Positions 14,650-20,665 of a DNA stretch of 30,223 nt are shown here, one piece after another. The stretch lies in the IMG/VR virus record IMGVR_UViG_3300010151_000092, positions 1-30,223 of that record; one strand, written 5' to 3'. Both the position numbers and the translations under genes were made by a program. This stretch comes from a virus. Each line of letters opens with the position of its first letter. The stretch's first letter is position 1. The notes under the pieces are model-generated. The model ran no database searches. It saw nothing but the letters and a program-made list of their open reading frames with translations, and had not been told where the DNA came from.

Positions 14650-14962
14650 TCAATTTCTCCAATAAAATTCTGATCGCTCTTTCAGCCATCTGCGGCACTA
14701 CACCATTCCCTAGTAATCTCAATCTGTCCACTCGATTGGTAATTGGGTCCACCCCACCGGTAGTCCCATTATCTGTTCCACCCAATTCGGATTGAGTTTC
14801 CCTGACGATTGATTGCTCAACGCTGTCCCCCCTTGCTTGTACCTCTTCTTTCGATACCCTGTATCGTCCGAGCATGGAGTGGTCCACGACTCTTGGCTCT
14901 TCCCACTCGTGTTGCTCTTGCCCTGGTCTTGCAGGCCATCCATCATTCTCTTTGGTTTCCAT
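14639..14962 (-). CDS. C5-cytosine methyltransferase, C-terminal motif X segment
   Basis: The last 35 or so residues, TNRVDRLRLLGNGVVPQMAE, are the conserved motif X end of phage C5-cytosine methyltransferases. They lie in the same frame as the catalytic N-terminus (15737-16282) but a different frame from the segment between. In the family, ...MGLPVGWT is followed directly by a TNRVDRL-type sequence; here the two halves overlap in different frames near 14755-14770, and reading CCA after GGG TGG ACC, a one-base step back at CCC, would join them. ATG 14962 has AAGAGG 7 nt upstream, so separate translation is formally possible, but its first 70 residues look like a shadow of the middle frame. 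Confidence 0.55.
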   Translation of the reverse strand: METKENDGWPARPGQEQHEWEEPRVVDHSMLGRYRVSKEEVQARGDSVEQSIVRETQSELGGTDNGTTGGVDPITNRVDRLRLLGNGVVPQMAERAIRILLEKLNAK

Positions 14963-15795
14963 TCGATAACCTCTTCGTATATTAGTTCATCATTAAATCT
15001 TATATCGCTTAGAAATGGCTTTATGGTATACCAATCCTCAATAGATGGGTAGCTAAATCCAGAGGTGTCGTATCGAAACCAATGTTCTATAGTGCTTTTT
15101 TTTATATCTGTTTTATCATCTAATTCTTTAATACTGGTTTGTCCTCTTAAATAATCCACAAACTCTTTTTGCTCTGGCAACCGAGTCCTTTGTTTCATTA
15201 TAGATATATTTTGTATTAATATGTCTAAATCTGGATGATTTCTTAACTCTTCCATAGTTACATGATCACCTAAAGTAATTTGCACGCTTTCCCCACTATG
15301 CCTTATAACCTTACCACTAAGTAGTCTAAGCGCGTAATTGAACCGATCTTTATTCTGAGCATCCATCTGAGTTGGTGTTCTCCAGTTTTTAACCTCTTCA
15401 CCTAAAACTTTACCACCAGTTCCAGGTTTTCTGCTCCCTGGATTTCCTGCTCTTGGTGTCGGCCAATTCTTTTCATTTTCGTACTCGACTACAGCATCAA
15501 GCCTTGCTCCAAACTTCGTTCCAGTTTTATTACTAACTCTAGCATATCCTCTTTCTGTTTCTTTAATAGTACCATGCCCGCCTTTATAATCTCTACCTGC
15601 TGGTGTAGGCCAATTCTTTTCCTCATAAGTCTCCACCGCATCCCTCAGTTTTGCACCAAAGTATTGATTAGATTTCTTTCGTAAACTCTTAAATCCACCT
15701 TCAGTTAAAATTGTATTAATTCTACCGCCCTCACCATCACTCAGCTTTGCTGTAGGCCATGATAAACACTCTCTTCCGCTGGTGTGGAGCGCCAA
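14719..15795 (-). CDS. C5-cytosine methyltransferase, variable/target-recognition segment in a shifted frame
   Basis: The coding signal starts near 15759 and runs about 345 codons. It shows repeated WPTP-type phrases (SWPTAKLSDGEGG, NWPTPAGRDYKGG, NWPTPRAGNPGSR, NWRTPTQMDAQNKDR) normally found between motifs VIII and X of phage Dcm-like enzymes. It then has a small HTH-like recognition region (TSIKELDDKTDIKKSTIEHW, FSYPSIEDWYTIK) and ends LNPNWVEQIMGLPVGWT. It is +1 relative to the catalytic frame. The frame is open all the way to ATG 16284, but its N-terminal third is only a shadow. The TTG at 15795 is an arbitrary upstream limit, not a supported start. It is either a recoded or broken single gene, or a separate recognition subunit. 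Confidence 0.6.
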   Translation of the reverse strand: MALHTSGRECLSWPTAKLSDGEGGRINTILTEGGFKSLRKKSNQYFGAKLRDAVETYEEKNWPTPAGRDYKGGHGTIKETERGYARVSNKTGTKFGARLDAVVEYENEKNWPTPRAGNPGSRKPGTGGKVLGEEVKNWRTPTQMDAQNKDRFNYALRLLSGKVIRHSGESVQITLGDHVTMEELRNHPDLDILIQNISIMKQRTRLPEQKEFVDYLRGQTSIKELDDKTDIKKSTIEHWFRYDTSGFSYPSIEDWYTIKPFLSDIRFNDELIYEEVIEWKPKRMMDGLQDQGKSNTSGKSQESWTTPCSDDTGYRKKRYKQGGTALSNQSSGKLNPNWVEQIMGLPVGWTQLPIEWTD

Positions 15796-16282
15796 CTTCA
15801 GCCGCAGAGAATACTCCCCACGCAGTCTTGTAACCTCTTTCTTCCAAATCTCCGAGGACATACTTGAGTACCGACTCCCCATCGGCTGTTTTGCTTGAGA
15901 TAATCCCTTCGACATTTTCGAGAATAACATAAGTTGGTCTGCACTCTGAGATTCCTCTTGCGATAAAGGGGTAAAGGTGTCTAGGATCTTCTGTGGAACC
16001 TCTGCGACCAGCGGCGCTGAATGGCTGGCAAGGGAATCCCGCTGATAAGAAGTCCACTCTGCCACAAAATTCTTTATATGGGAAGGTTTTAAGATCCGTG
16101 TAGATAGGCGCTGGATGTAAGTGACCCTCTTCCATCTTCGAGACCAGGTTTGCCACTGCGTAAACTTCGATTTCGCAGTAAGCGACCTCTCGGACATTCG
16201 GGAAAATTCTTCGCAGTCCTCGACCAATCCCTTCGTAGCCAGTACAGAGTGATAAGTGGGTAAGTTCTTGGGTATTATCCAC
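15737..16282 (-). CDS. C5-cytosine DNA methyltransferase, catalytic N-terminal segment
   Basis: A 181-residue frame with motif I (SLCTGYEGIGRGL, residues 11-23), motif IV GFPCQPFS with the catalytic Cys 85, motif VI ENVEG (Glu 122), and motif VIII QRKRVF (168-173). These residues bind S-adenosylmethionine and attack C6 of cytosine. The frame stops soon after motif VIII (MAYSKAE then TGA), where family members continue into the variable region; that region is present just downstream in the +1 frame. GTG 16282 overlaps the exonuclease stop. In a phage this enzyme would protect its DNA from host restriction. Whether it is active as encoded depends on the frame breaks. Confidence 0.85.
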   Translation of the reverse strand: MDNTQELTHLSLCTGYEGIGRGLRRIFPNVREVAYCEIEVYAVANLVSKMEEGHLHPAPIYTDLKTFPYKEFCGRVDFLSAGFPCQPFSAAGRRGSTEDPRHLYPFIARGISECRPTYVILENVEGIISSKTADGESVLKYVLGDLEERGYKTAWGVFSAAEVGAPHQRKRVFIMAYSKAE

Positions 16283-16283
16283 A

Positions 16284-16931
16284 TTATATCTCTTTATGCA
16301 GCTTATCTAATTCCATGCAGCATTGAAAAACCTTCCATCCCCAGTCAAGCTGCTGCTTACTAACAAAATGATGCGAGAAGGCACCAGAATTCTTATCCAA
16401 CTTCAAGATCATCGCAGATCCTATCTTCGCCTTCGGCTGCAACTCAATATACATTTTACGGTAAGCGGCCAGTTGGCACGTCATTTCTGGGTAGATTCCG
16501 CGAGACGTTTTAAAATCGCCTAAGACCAAAGCGCCATTGATCCTGGCTACAAAATCTGTGGTCCCACCAACCTCATATTTTTCACTAACCATCTTTAGTT
16601 CTATTGCCTCATACTTCGGTCTTGTCATCTTCTCCCATTCCAAATATCCTAAAAAAGCATTCTCAGCTTTTTCTATTTGCTCCGCAGAATAATCAGTCAT
16701 ATCTGGCTCTTCGCCCTTAATATGGCTCTCGCATAAATAATGAGCTAGGGTCCCTATGGTCCCAGCCTCTTTTAATACTGCATCTGGATCCTCTCCAGCT
16801 AAGGCCGTTCGTTTGGCCCAGGCCATCAATACATTCTTATTCCAGCCCAGGTTATTTAATATGGTCGTTACGCCTTTGACCCTTCGGCCATCTTGTAGTC
16901 TATACGCTGTATGCGCTTTCGTTTTTGCCAT
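16284..16931 (-). CDS. PD-(D/E)XK exonuclease (RecB/Cas4-like)
   Basis: A 215-residue nuclease. The conserved order of the family is visible: IGTLAHYLCE (His 64), Glu 111 in EAIELKMVSE, VGGTTDFVA (Asp 126), LVLGDFKTS (Asp 139, Lys 141), and CQLAAY (Gln 153, Tyr 157). This is the RecB/Cas4-type site for metal-dependent end resection. With SSB and a resolvase in the same operon it suggests phage-encoded recombination or DNA-end processing, though no annealing protein is recognised. Its stop overlaps the methyltransferase start. ATG 16931 has a weak SD. Confidence 0.85.
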   Translation of the reverse strand: MAKTKAHTAYRLQDGRRVKGVTTILNNLGWNKNVLMAWAKRTALAGEDPDAVLKEAGTIGTLAHYLCESHIKGEEPDMTDYSAEQIEKAENAFLGYLEWEKMTRPKYEAIELKMVSEKYEVGGTTDFVARINGALVLGDFKTSRGIYPEMTCQLAAYRKMYIELQPKAKIGSAMILKLDKNSGAFSHHFVSKQQLDWGWKVFQCCMELDKLHKEI

Positions 16932-17055
16932 TATTCATTATTGCCCACAATCGCTTGCGCAACCGTTGGCATTCCTTTCCTTCTTCGGTCCTCTTACGAA
17001 TAAGTGTCTTGTATACTCTAACTATCTGGTAATATCTAGTTGGCTTTTTTCGCAA
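16900..17055 (-). CDS. Possible small basic protein
   Basis: A 51-residue frame from TTG 17055, MRKKPTRYYQIVRVYKTLIR then KRTEEGKECQRLRKRLW, ending NESAYSV. It is highly basic and predicted helical. It overlaps the GIY-YIG gene by 20 nt and the exonuclease by 32 nt, filling an otherwise empty gap. No family is recognised, and the start lacks a strong SD. Confidence 0.33.
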   Translation of the reverse strand: MRKKPTRYYQIVRVYKTLIRKRTEEGKECQRLRKRLWAIMNNGKNESAYSV

Positions 17056-17473
17056 TTTGAATCCATTTTTTTAAACTTTTTCTTAGCGCATCATTAACAA
17101 TGCGGCTTACTGGTACATCTTTGATCGCAGCCTTAATCTTTAGCGCATTATAAACATCAATATTTATTTCGCTATTGAATCGCTTGGTCTTATTCTCGAA
17201 TGTCTTTATATATTCTTTATTTTGAGCTGGTTTTAATCTTTGAATTAGCCTTTTTTCTATAGCCTGAGCCTTTTCAAGACTTACACAAATTTTAAATTTT
17301 GCGTACTTATGTTCTTTTTCATGTGTTTTAATTCGATCAAAAATCCGAGTGGAATGACCAATATATATAAGGCCACTTTCATCGTATAAGGCATAAACTC
17401 CGGTCATTTTTTTATGACCAAGGCTCTCTTCATTAAGACTGCCATATGTATACCAGCGATGAAACAATATCAT
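17036..17473 (-). CDS. GIY-YIG nuclease with C-terminal ribbon-helix-helix domain
   Basis: A 145-residue protein. Residues 24-86 form a GIY-YIG domain: TGVYALYDESGLIYIGHS gives the GVY and YIG elements, Arg 47 lies in RIFDRIKTH, Glu 73 in AQAIEKRLIQRL, and Asn 85 in KPAQN. These are the expected catalytic and metal-binding positions. Residues 98-136 (KRFNSEINIDVYNALKIK, VPVSRIVNDALRKSL) form an RHH/Arc-type DNA-binding motif. This layout of nuclease plus DNA-binding tail is that of homing endonucleases and Seg-type freestanding nucleases. It overlaps the DUF1599 gene by 1 nt. A repair nuclease is the alternative. It could act in trans on the intron-bearing capsid locus. Confidence 0.78.
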   Translation of the reverse strand: MILFHRWYTYGSLNEESLGHKKMTGVYALYDESGLIYIGHSTRIFDRIKTHEKEHKYAKFKICVSLEKAQAIEKRLIQRLKPAQNKEYIKTFENKTKRFNSEINIDVYNALKIKAAIKDVPVSRIVNDALRKSLKKWIQIAKKAN

Positions 17474-17817
17474 TATCTACCCCACTTTGAAGTCGAAACT
17501 AAAAATGCTATTATAGAATAATTAGCCAGGTCATAAAAAATATCTTCAAGTGGATCATCTTTAACTGCGGCCTCGGCGCGCTCAATTAGATTGTCAAACC
17601 TTTGCATCTTATCATTCATTCTAAACCATAGGCCTTGTAATGATTTTTTAATATTTTTTGATTTAGTGAGATCTAAGCCTAAACTTATATTATTTTCCCC
17701 GTAATCATGTTGCTTGCGACAGAATAGATTATATTGCCTCTTTTGAAAGTCTTGAAAATCTTTCATCATTTCTGGGTATTCCTTTTCGATAATCTCTATT
17801 ACTTTTTTATCTTCCAT
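17473..17817 (-). CDS. DUF1599/Nmad1-like nucleotide-modification-associated protein
   Basis: A 114-residue all-alpha protein. HDYGENNISLGL, the central Arg/Lys in GLWFRMNDKMQRFDNLI, and DPLEDIFYDLANYSIIA match the pattern of DUF1599 (Nmad1), in which charged residues resemble the metal site of MazG/dUTPase-like pyrophosphatases. The family is associated with phage nucleotide or DNA base modification gene sets, but no activity is established. Here it lies in the early operon between a 59-residue gene (11-nt overlap) and the GIY-YIG gene (1-nt overlap), upstream of a methyltransferase and a PP-loop protein. Confidence 0.75.
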   Translation of the reverse strand: MEDKKVIEIIEKEYPEMMKDFQDFQKRQYNLFCRKQHDYGENNISLGLDLTKSKNIKKSLQGLWFRMNDKMQRFDNLIERAEAAVKDDPLEDIFYDLANYSIIAFLVSTSKWGR

Positions 17818-17986
17818 CGGCCTCCTCCATAAATTCGTGTACTGATTGTTTAATTTCTTTTTTTGTAACCTCGCCTAACTCAGCTAAAGCATTTTGACAG
17901 TCTATATTAGCCTGGAGTATTTCAGCCTCTAGAGCAACTATCTCTTGTTGAAGTTCGGTATCTAATATTTTATCTATATCACTCAT
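17807..17986 (-). CDS. Small acidic coiled-coil protein
   Basis: A 59-residue protein starting MSDIDKILDTELQQEIVALE and ending EFMEEADGR. Leu/Ile spacing and acidic charge predict one long helix or coiled coil. Its ATG overlaps the stop of the upstream 47-residue gene (ATGA) and its 3' end, which includes GGAGG, provides the SD of the next gene. No family is recognised; the tight coupling supports it. Confidence 0.6.
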   Translation of the reverse strand: MSDIDKILDTELQQEIVALEAEILQANIDCQNALAELGEVTKKEIKQSVHEFMEEADGR

Positions 17987-18126
17987 ATTTTATGCCATAA
18001 TCTCCAGAGTTTTAATAACCTAGGATGCTCTGTTAATTTTAAGAACCATTCAACTTGCCTGACTTGGCCAGGGGCGCCCCCGCTTTTTATATATCTCCAA
18101 AAATAAATGATATACCATTTGGTCAT
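17983..18126 (-). CDS. Small Trp/Arg-rich protein
   Basis: A 47-residue protein, MTKWYIIYFWRYIKSGGAPG then QVRQVEWFLKLTEHPRLLKL, ending RLWHKI. It is basic and aromatic, with an N-terminal segment that could be membrane-surface active but is too short and charged for a clear transmembrane helix. The start overlaps the upstream stop (ATGA) and the stop overlaps the downstream start. No family is recognised. Confidence 0.5.
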   Translation of the reverse strand: MTKWYIIYFWRYIKSGGAPGQVRQVEWFLKLTEHPRLLKLWRLWHKI

Positions 18127-18419
18127 ATATCCATTCCGTAATCATCAGGGATCTCCTCTCCACAGTCTCCGCAATACCAGTATGTAGTATACTGGTCCTC
18201 TTGAAGTCCATAATACATTTCGCCCATTATTATATTCCCTATCGGATGATCGCAAGTATTAGCGCCAGTTGGTGGCGAGGATGTGGAGGAGGACGTTCGA
18301 CATAACGAAACGATACCACCAACCAGCGCGTTGTAAATATAAGCGAAAAGATCAGTCAGCCAATACCAACCAAGTATTATCGCCTTTTTCTCTTCGCTTT
18401 TTTTAGTTCGAGGCCACAT
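18123..18419 (-). CDS. Small protein with C-terminal zinc-binding Cys/His site
   Basis: A 98-residue frame. Residues 14-40 (AIILGWYWLTDLFAYIYNAL) are hydrophobic enough for one membrane segment. A Ser/Thr-rich linker follows, and the C-terminus has CDHPIGN then YWYCGDCGEEIPDD, a Cys/His set suggesting a zinc ribbon of a kind seen in small phage proteins. The first 43 nt overlap the upstream Cys-rich gene, so the true start could be internal (for example the ATG in NIIMGEMYYG, which would lose the CDH). The stop overlaps the next ATG. The function is unknown. Confidence 0.5.
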   Translation of the reverse strand: MWPRTKKSEEKKAIILGWYWLTDLFAYIYNALVGGIVSLCRTSSSTSSPPTGANTCDHPIGNIIMGEMYYGLQEDQYTTYWYCGDCGEEIPDDYGMDI

Positions 18420-18538
18420 ACCTTTAGGTCCCGAACCTTATTTGGATTAGTTGCAAAACCGCAGCGCAACTCTTTATTTTTATCATATCCAGCATAAGGG
18501 CATATCCTATTATCCTTTAAGGGGCATCTTTCAAACAT
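18377..18538 (-). CDS. Small cysteine-rich basic protein
   Basis: A 53-residue protein beginning MFERCPLKDNRICPYAGYDK, with five Cys in all (...LRCGFA..., ...LKVCGLEL...) and a strongly basic end (LKKAKRKRR). The Cys spacing allows one zinc site; the basic tail suggests nucleic acid contact. It overlaps the 3' end of the resolvase-like gene by 22 nt and the next gene by 43 nt. No family is recognised, but the Cys pattern and position argue it is coding. Confidence 0.55.
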   Translation of the reverse strand: MFERCPLKDNRICPYAGYDKNKELRCGFATNPNKVRDLKVCGLELKKAKRKRR

Positions 18539-18924
18539 CTTACCCAATCATCGAACGTCATCATAACAAACGTAAGTCCGCGGTCCTCTCGGAACATTAC
18601 TGCATCACAATTTCCTAGCCTTAACCACTTAGGTATTACCTTACGCCTCTTAGCCTGGATCTTATAATCTTCAGCTACAATATCTACATCAGGCTCCAGG
18701 CCTAAAGAGCGGCCATCAGATCCCCAGGCGCGTTTTACGTTCTTAAATCCAGCGTCTATTAATCTTTTAACCAGCTCATTTTCATAGCCAGTTCCTTTGC
18801 GTTTACTATTAGCCAAAGCGCGGTCCCATTCTTGTTGTAATTTCTGTATTTCCTCTTTAGATCTATTTTCTTCTTTAAAACGGCAGATCTTTGTCAGGTA
18901 CGGGTCCGGATTTTTTATTTGCAT
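18517..18924 (-). CDS. Holliday junction resolvase-like PD-(D/E)XK nuclease
   Basis: A 135-residue protein. After a charged N-terminal helix comes the nuclease core: GTGYENELVKRLIDAGF (Glu 48/50), LEPDVDIV (Asp 79/81), and IQAKRRK (Gln 90, Lys 92). This E-D-(Q/E)xK order matches archaeal Hjc and phage resolvase-like enzymes that cut branched DNA. It would resolve recombination or replication intermediates before packaging. It overlaps the SSB gene by 50 nt; GAGGAG lies 10 nt before ATG 18924. Hjc-type specificity is inferred from the core motif only; another PD-(D/E)XK nuclease is possible. Confidence 0.75.
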   Translation of the reverse strand: MQIKNPDPYLTKICRFKEENRSKEEIQKLQQEWDRALANSKRKGTGYENELVKRLIDAGFKNVKRAWGSDGRSLGLEPDVDIVAEDYKIQAKRRKVIPKWLRLGNCDAVMFREDRGLTFVMMTFDDWVRCLKDAP

Positions 18925-19450
18925 CGAATGTAGTCTCCTCTTTTTGGGGTTTAGCGAATGTTACTTTGCTCCCGCTATTTTTTTCGACTATCTGGACCTC
19001 ATTGAGGTATACGCTAATAGACTCTTTGCCTTGCATATCCCATACCTTTGGCCTAACCACTAAATTGACCACATCTCCGCCAAAAGGATTGTCCATAGTT
19101 CGCTGGCCATCTATATCAAATACATCTGGAAACCTCTCTACTCCATCGCTTGAGTATAGTGCGTTTCTAAACTTGACTTGTACTGGACCATCTTTCAGTT
19201 GGCAGCTCTTTAACTTGCCATCGTTATTAGGAGCGCTTAATCCATTTATTTTTTTAACTCCAGATTGCTTAACGATCTCGTCAAACATTTTACCCATATC
19301 TTTATTCCACTCTACTGTAACGCTATGACCCGTATTATACTCCAGGTCCGGTTTTTGTATATGCGAATAGGTAACTGTTACCTTCTCCAACGTCAATGGA
19401 GAAAATTTGACGGGCGATTTCATTGTACCCGATTTTTTATTTACGGCCAT
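18875..19450 (-). CDS. ssb: Single-stranded DNA-binding protein
   Basis: A 191-residue protein with a beta-rich central region (FSPLTLEKVTVTYSHIQ, VVNLVVRPKVWDMQG, ESISVYLNEVQIVEK) consistent with an OB fold. It ends in a polar linker and acidic-hydrophobic tip DKDLPF, analogous to the DDIPF tip by which SSB recruits partners. It lacks the classic E. coli SSB sequence and is closer to phage SSB types. Position among recombination nucleases supports the call. A good SD (AGGAG) precedes ATG 19450. Binding is inferred from fold and tail. Confidence 0.72.
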   Translation of the reverse strand: MAVNKKSGTMKSPVKFSPLTLEKVTVTYSHIQKPDLEYNTGHSVTVEWNKDMGKMFDEIVKQSGVKKINGLSAPNNDGKLKSCQLKDGPVQVKFRNALYSSDGVERFPDVFDIDGQRTMDNPFGGDVVNLVVRPKVWDMQGKESISVYLNEVQIVEKNSGSKVTFAKPQKEETTFDANKKSGPVPDKDLPF

Positions 19451-19545
19451 AATAGACTCCTATTGTTTATTAATACTGCGATCAGCATTATTGCTAAGAT
19501 CATTTCTATACAATAATTTTTGATATACCAGAGTAAATGTTTCAA
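19441..19545 (-). CDS. Possible 34-residue membrane peptide
   Basis: From TTG 19545 the frame gives MKHLLWYIKNYCIEMILAIM then LIAVLINNRSLLWP. Residues about 15-27 form a short hydrophobic helix. The TTG overlaps the upstream stop (TTGA), AGG lies 7 nt upstream, and the stop overlaps the SSB start. An internal ATG would give only 20 residues. It is too short for a family call; coupling at both ends is the evidence. Confidence 0.4.
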   Translation of the reverse strand: MKHLLWYIKNYCIEMILAIMLIAVLINNRSLLWP

Positions 19546-19772
19546 ATAATAACCTCGTAATGAAGATTAAGCGTGTCGAGTTTTCGGCACGTTTCAGTTA
19601 TGAGATGTAACCTATGATATAAATCTTTTGAGTTAATTGTAAATCTGGTAGTTAATACACCATTTATGACAGCCGAGTCGCCAGGTAAAGAGGAGCCACC
19701 TAACGACTCGACATAAGAGAGAAGATCTTTTTTAGATAATTTCTCGCTATCGGATATTATTATTTTGCTCAT
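19542..19772 (-). CDS. Small hypothetical protein
   Basis: A 76-residue protein beginning MSKIIISDSEKLSKKDLLSY and containing VINGVLTTRFTINSKDLYHR. It has an alpha-beta pattern with no motif I recognise. It overlaps the upstream 57-residue gene by 26 nt and ends at the TTGA junction with the next small frame. Its position in the early operon, upstream of SSB, suggests a DNA-metabolism or regulatory accessory role, but nothing in the sequence shows it. Confidence 0.6.
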   Translation of the reverse strand: MSKIIISDSEKLSKKDLLSYVESLGGSSLPGDSAVINGVLTTRFTINSKDLYHRLHLITETCRKLDTLNLHYEVII

Positions 19773-19920
19773 TTTGGTATGTGGTGTTTATATCTAATAC
19801 AATATTCCTTTTATCGCGCTTAGGACTGTCAAGATATTTTCTCCTGGCCTTGCGCTTGTTTTTTGCTTTTAAAACTTTGGACCAAGCTATCTTTTTTCTA
19901 GGGTGCTTACTTATCGGCAT
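19747..19920 (-). CDS. Small basic hypothetical protein
   Basis: A 57-residue protein beginning MPISKHPRKKIAWSKVLKAK, with a dense basic stretch (KNKRKARRKYLDSPKRDKR) and a polar tail. Nucleic acid binding is plausible. ATG 19920 or the in-frame ATG at 19926 could be the start; both overlap the 3' end of the upstream gene. It resembles the basic 43-residue protein at 14518-14649 in composition only. Confidence 0.5.
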   Translation of the reverse strand: MPISKHPRKKIAWSKVLKAKNKRKARRKYLDSPKRDKRNIVLDINTTYQNEQNNNIR

Positions 19921-20101
19921 CGTCATATAAAATGTTAATTGTTAAATGTAATTCATCTATTTTTGCTGCCATTTCATATATAATACCCTCCAGGCACTCT
20001 TCCCTGGTCGCATCTTCATAAATAGCCATCTCTCTAATCTTCTTAATAGATCTATTGGCCACTCTGGAGCGATCCTCTATATATGAATACTCGCGTGCCA
20101 T
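19907..20101 (-). CDS. Small hypothetical protein
   Basis: A 64-residue acidic helical protein starting MAREYSYIEDRSRVANRSIK and ending LHLTINILYDDADK. Its ATG overlaps the stop of the excisionase-like gene (TAATG), so it is the third gene of the early operon. The C-terminal half (LEGIIYEMAAKIDELHLTI) looks like a coiled-coil dimer segment. No known family. Confidence 0.6.
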   Translation of the reverse strand: MAREYSYIEDRSRVANRSIKKIREMAIYEDATREECLEGIIYEMAAKIDELHLTINILYDDADK

Positions 20102-20280
20102 TATTTGGTCCTTATTCTTTTGAGGTCATCGATGCTACTTTTTAAGATCCGCGTCCGCCCGCCTATCTTCTTAGTTTGTAGATCTGGATTTTTTCTGCTA
20201 TTTAACATTCTATATACAGTATGTCTCGATACCGATAAATATGTTGCAGTTTCAACAAGTGTTAACCAATAGTCTTTCAA
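20101..20280 (-). CDS. Excisionase/AlpA-like helix-turn-helix protein
   Basis: A 59-residue protein, MKDYWLTLVETATYLSVSRH then TVYRMLNSRKNPDLQTKKIG, GRTRILKSSIDDL. This is a MerR-type winged HTH (HTH_17): ETATYLSVSRHTVYRM is the recognition unit and GGRTRILKSSID the wing. Proteins of this size and type are excisionases or AlpA-like activators, which bend attachment-site DNA to direct the integrase to excision. The start is TTG 20280, overlapping the upstream stop (TTGA); no ATG precedes the HTH. It is in the early lytic operon opposite the integrase, as expected. Confidence 0.75.
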   Translation of the reverse strand: MKDYWLTLVETATYLSVSRHTVYRMLNSRKNPDLQTKKIGGRTRILKSSIDDLKRIRTK

Positions 20281-20543
20281 ACAAAAAGCTCCTCGCGTGT
20301 TACATCAATATTAAATCTTTGAAACGCGAATAATATGCGATCCGCTTGCGCATTTTGTAATCTACGTTTGCCAGTTGTTATTTGATGTAATAATGGATAA
20401 GTAATTGAAGATTCTCGTGAAAGCCAAGCTAAGTTCCTTTGGACGTCCTCCCTGGCCAGCACCCTTTTAATCTTCGTTTGAGCTTGAATTGGTAAATCAA
20501 TTTTGGGACGTCCCATATATTTTTGTTCCTTATATTGTTGCAT
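20277..20543 (-). CDS. HTH regulator, first gene of the early operon (Cro-like candidate)
   Basis: An 88-residue basic protein. LAWLSRESSITYPLLHQITT followed by GKRRLQNAQADRILFAF is a lambda-repressor-type HTH: AWLSRES is helix 2 and ITYPLLHQIT the recognition helix. It has no protease or dimerisation domain. As the first gene of the lytic-direction operon, divergent from the integrase operon, it is placed like Cro. ATG 20543 has no SD; ATG 20516 (MGRPKIDLPI) has AAGGA 11 nt upstream and is the likelier start. A lytic-lysogenic role is inferred from layout. Confidence 0.65.
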   Translation of the reverse strand: MQQYKEQKYMGRPKIDLPIQAQTKIKRVLAREDVQRNLAWLSRESSITYPLLHQITTGKRRLQNAQADRILFAFQRFNIDVTREELFV

Positions 20544-20665
20544 ATTTTATAAAAAATAAAATTATACAAGCAATAGTTATTCTTACTTTTTACAATATTG
20601 TTGCATAAATGTTACATTAATTATAACTTATATGATGTTATTTATAAATAATGGAGGATATTTAA
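20544..20665. promoter_or_regulatory. Lysogeny switch: divergent promoters and operator-like palindromes
   Basis: A 122-bp AT-rich region between divergent HTH genes. It holds the imperfect palindrome TGTTGCAT-AA-ATGTTACA (20599-20616), whose half-sites recur in 9357-9722, and the palindrome ACAATATTGT (20592-20601) directly beside it. TATAAT-like hexamers occur in both orientations (for example TATAAC 20622-20627 on plus and a TATAAT on minus in 20560-20575), but -35 boxes are not clear. GGAGG at 20652-20656 is the SD for the plus-strand gene. Confidence 0.6.

Noticed and set aside
15796-16284. N-terminal third of the 521-codon frame from ATG 16284
   Set aside because: It is fully overlapped by the methyltransferase catalytic motifs in the adjacent frame; its own sequence has no family character.
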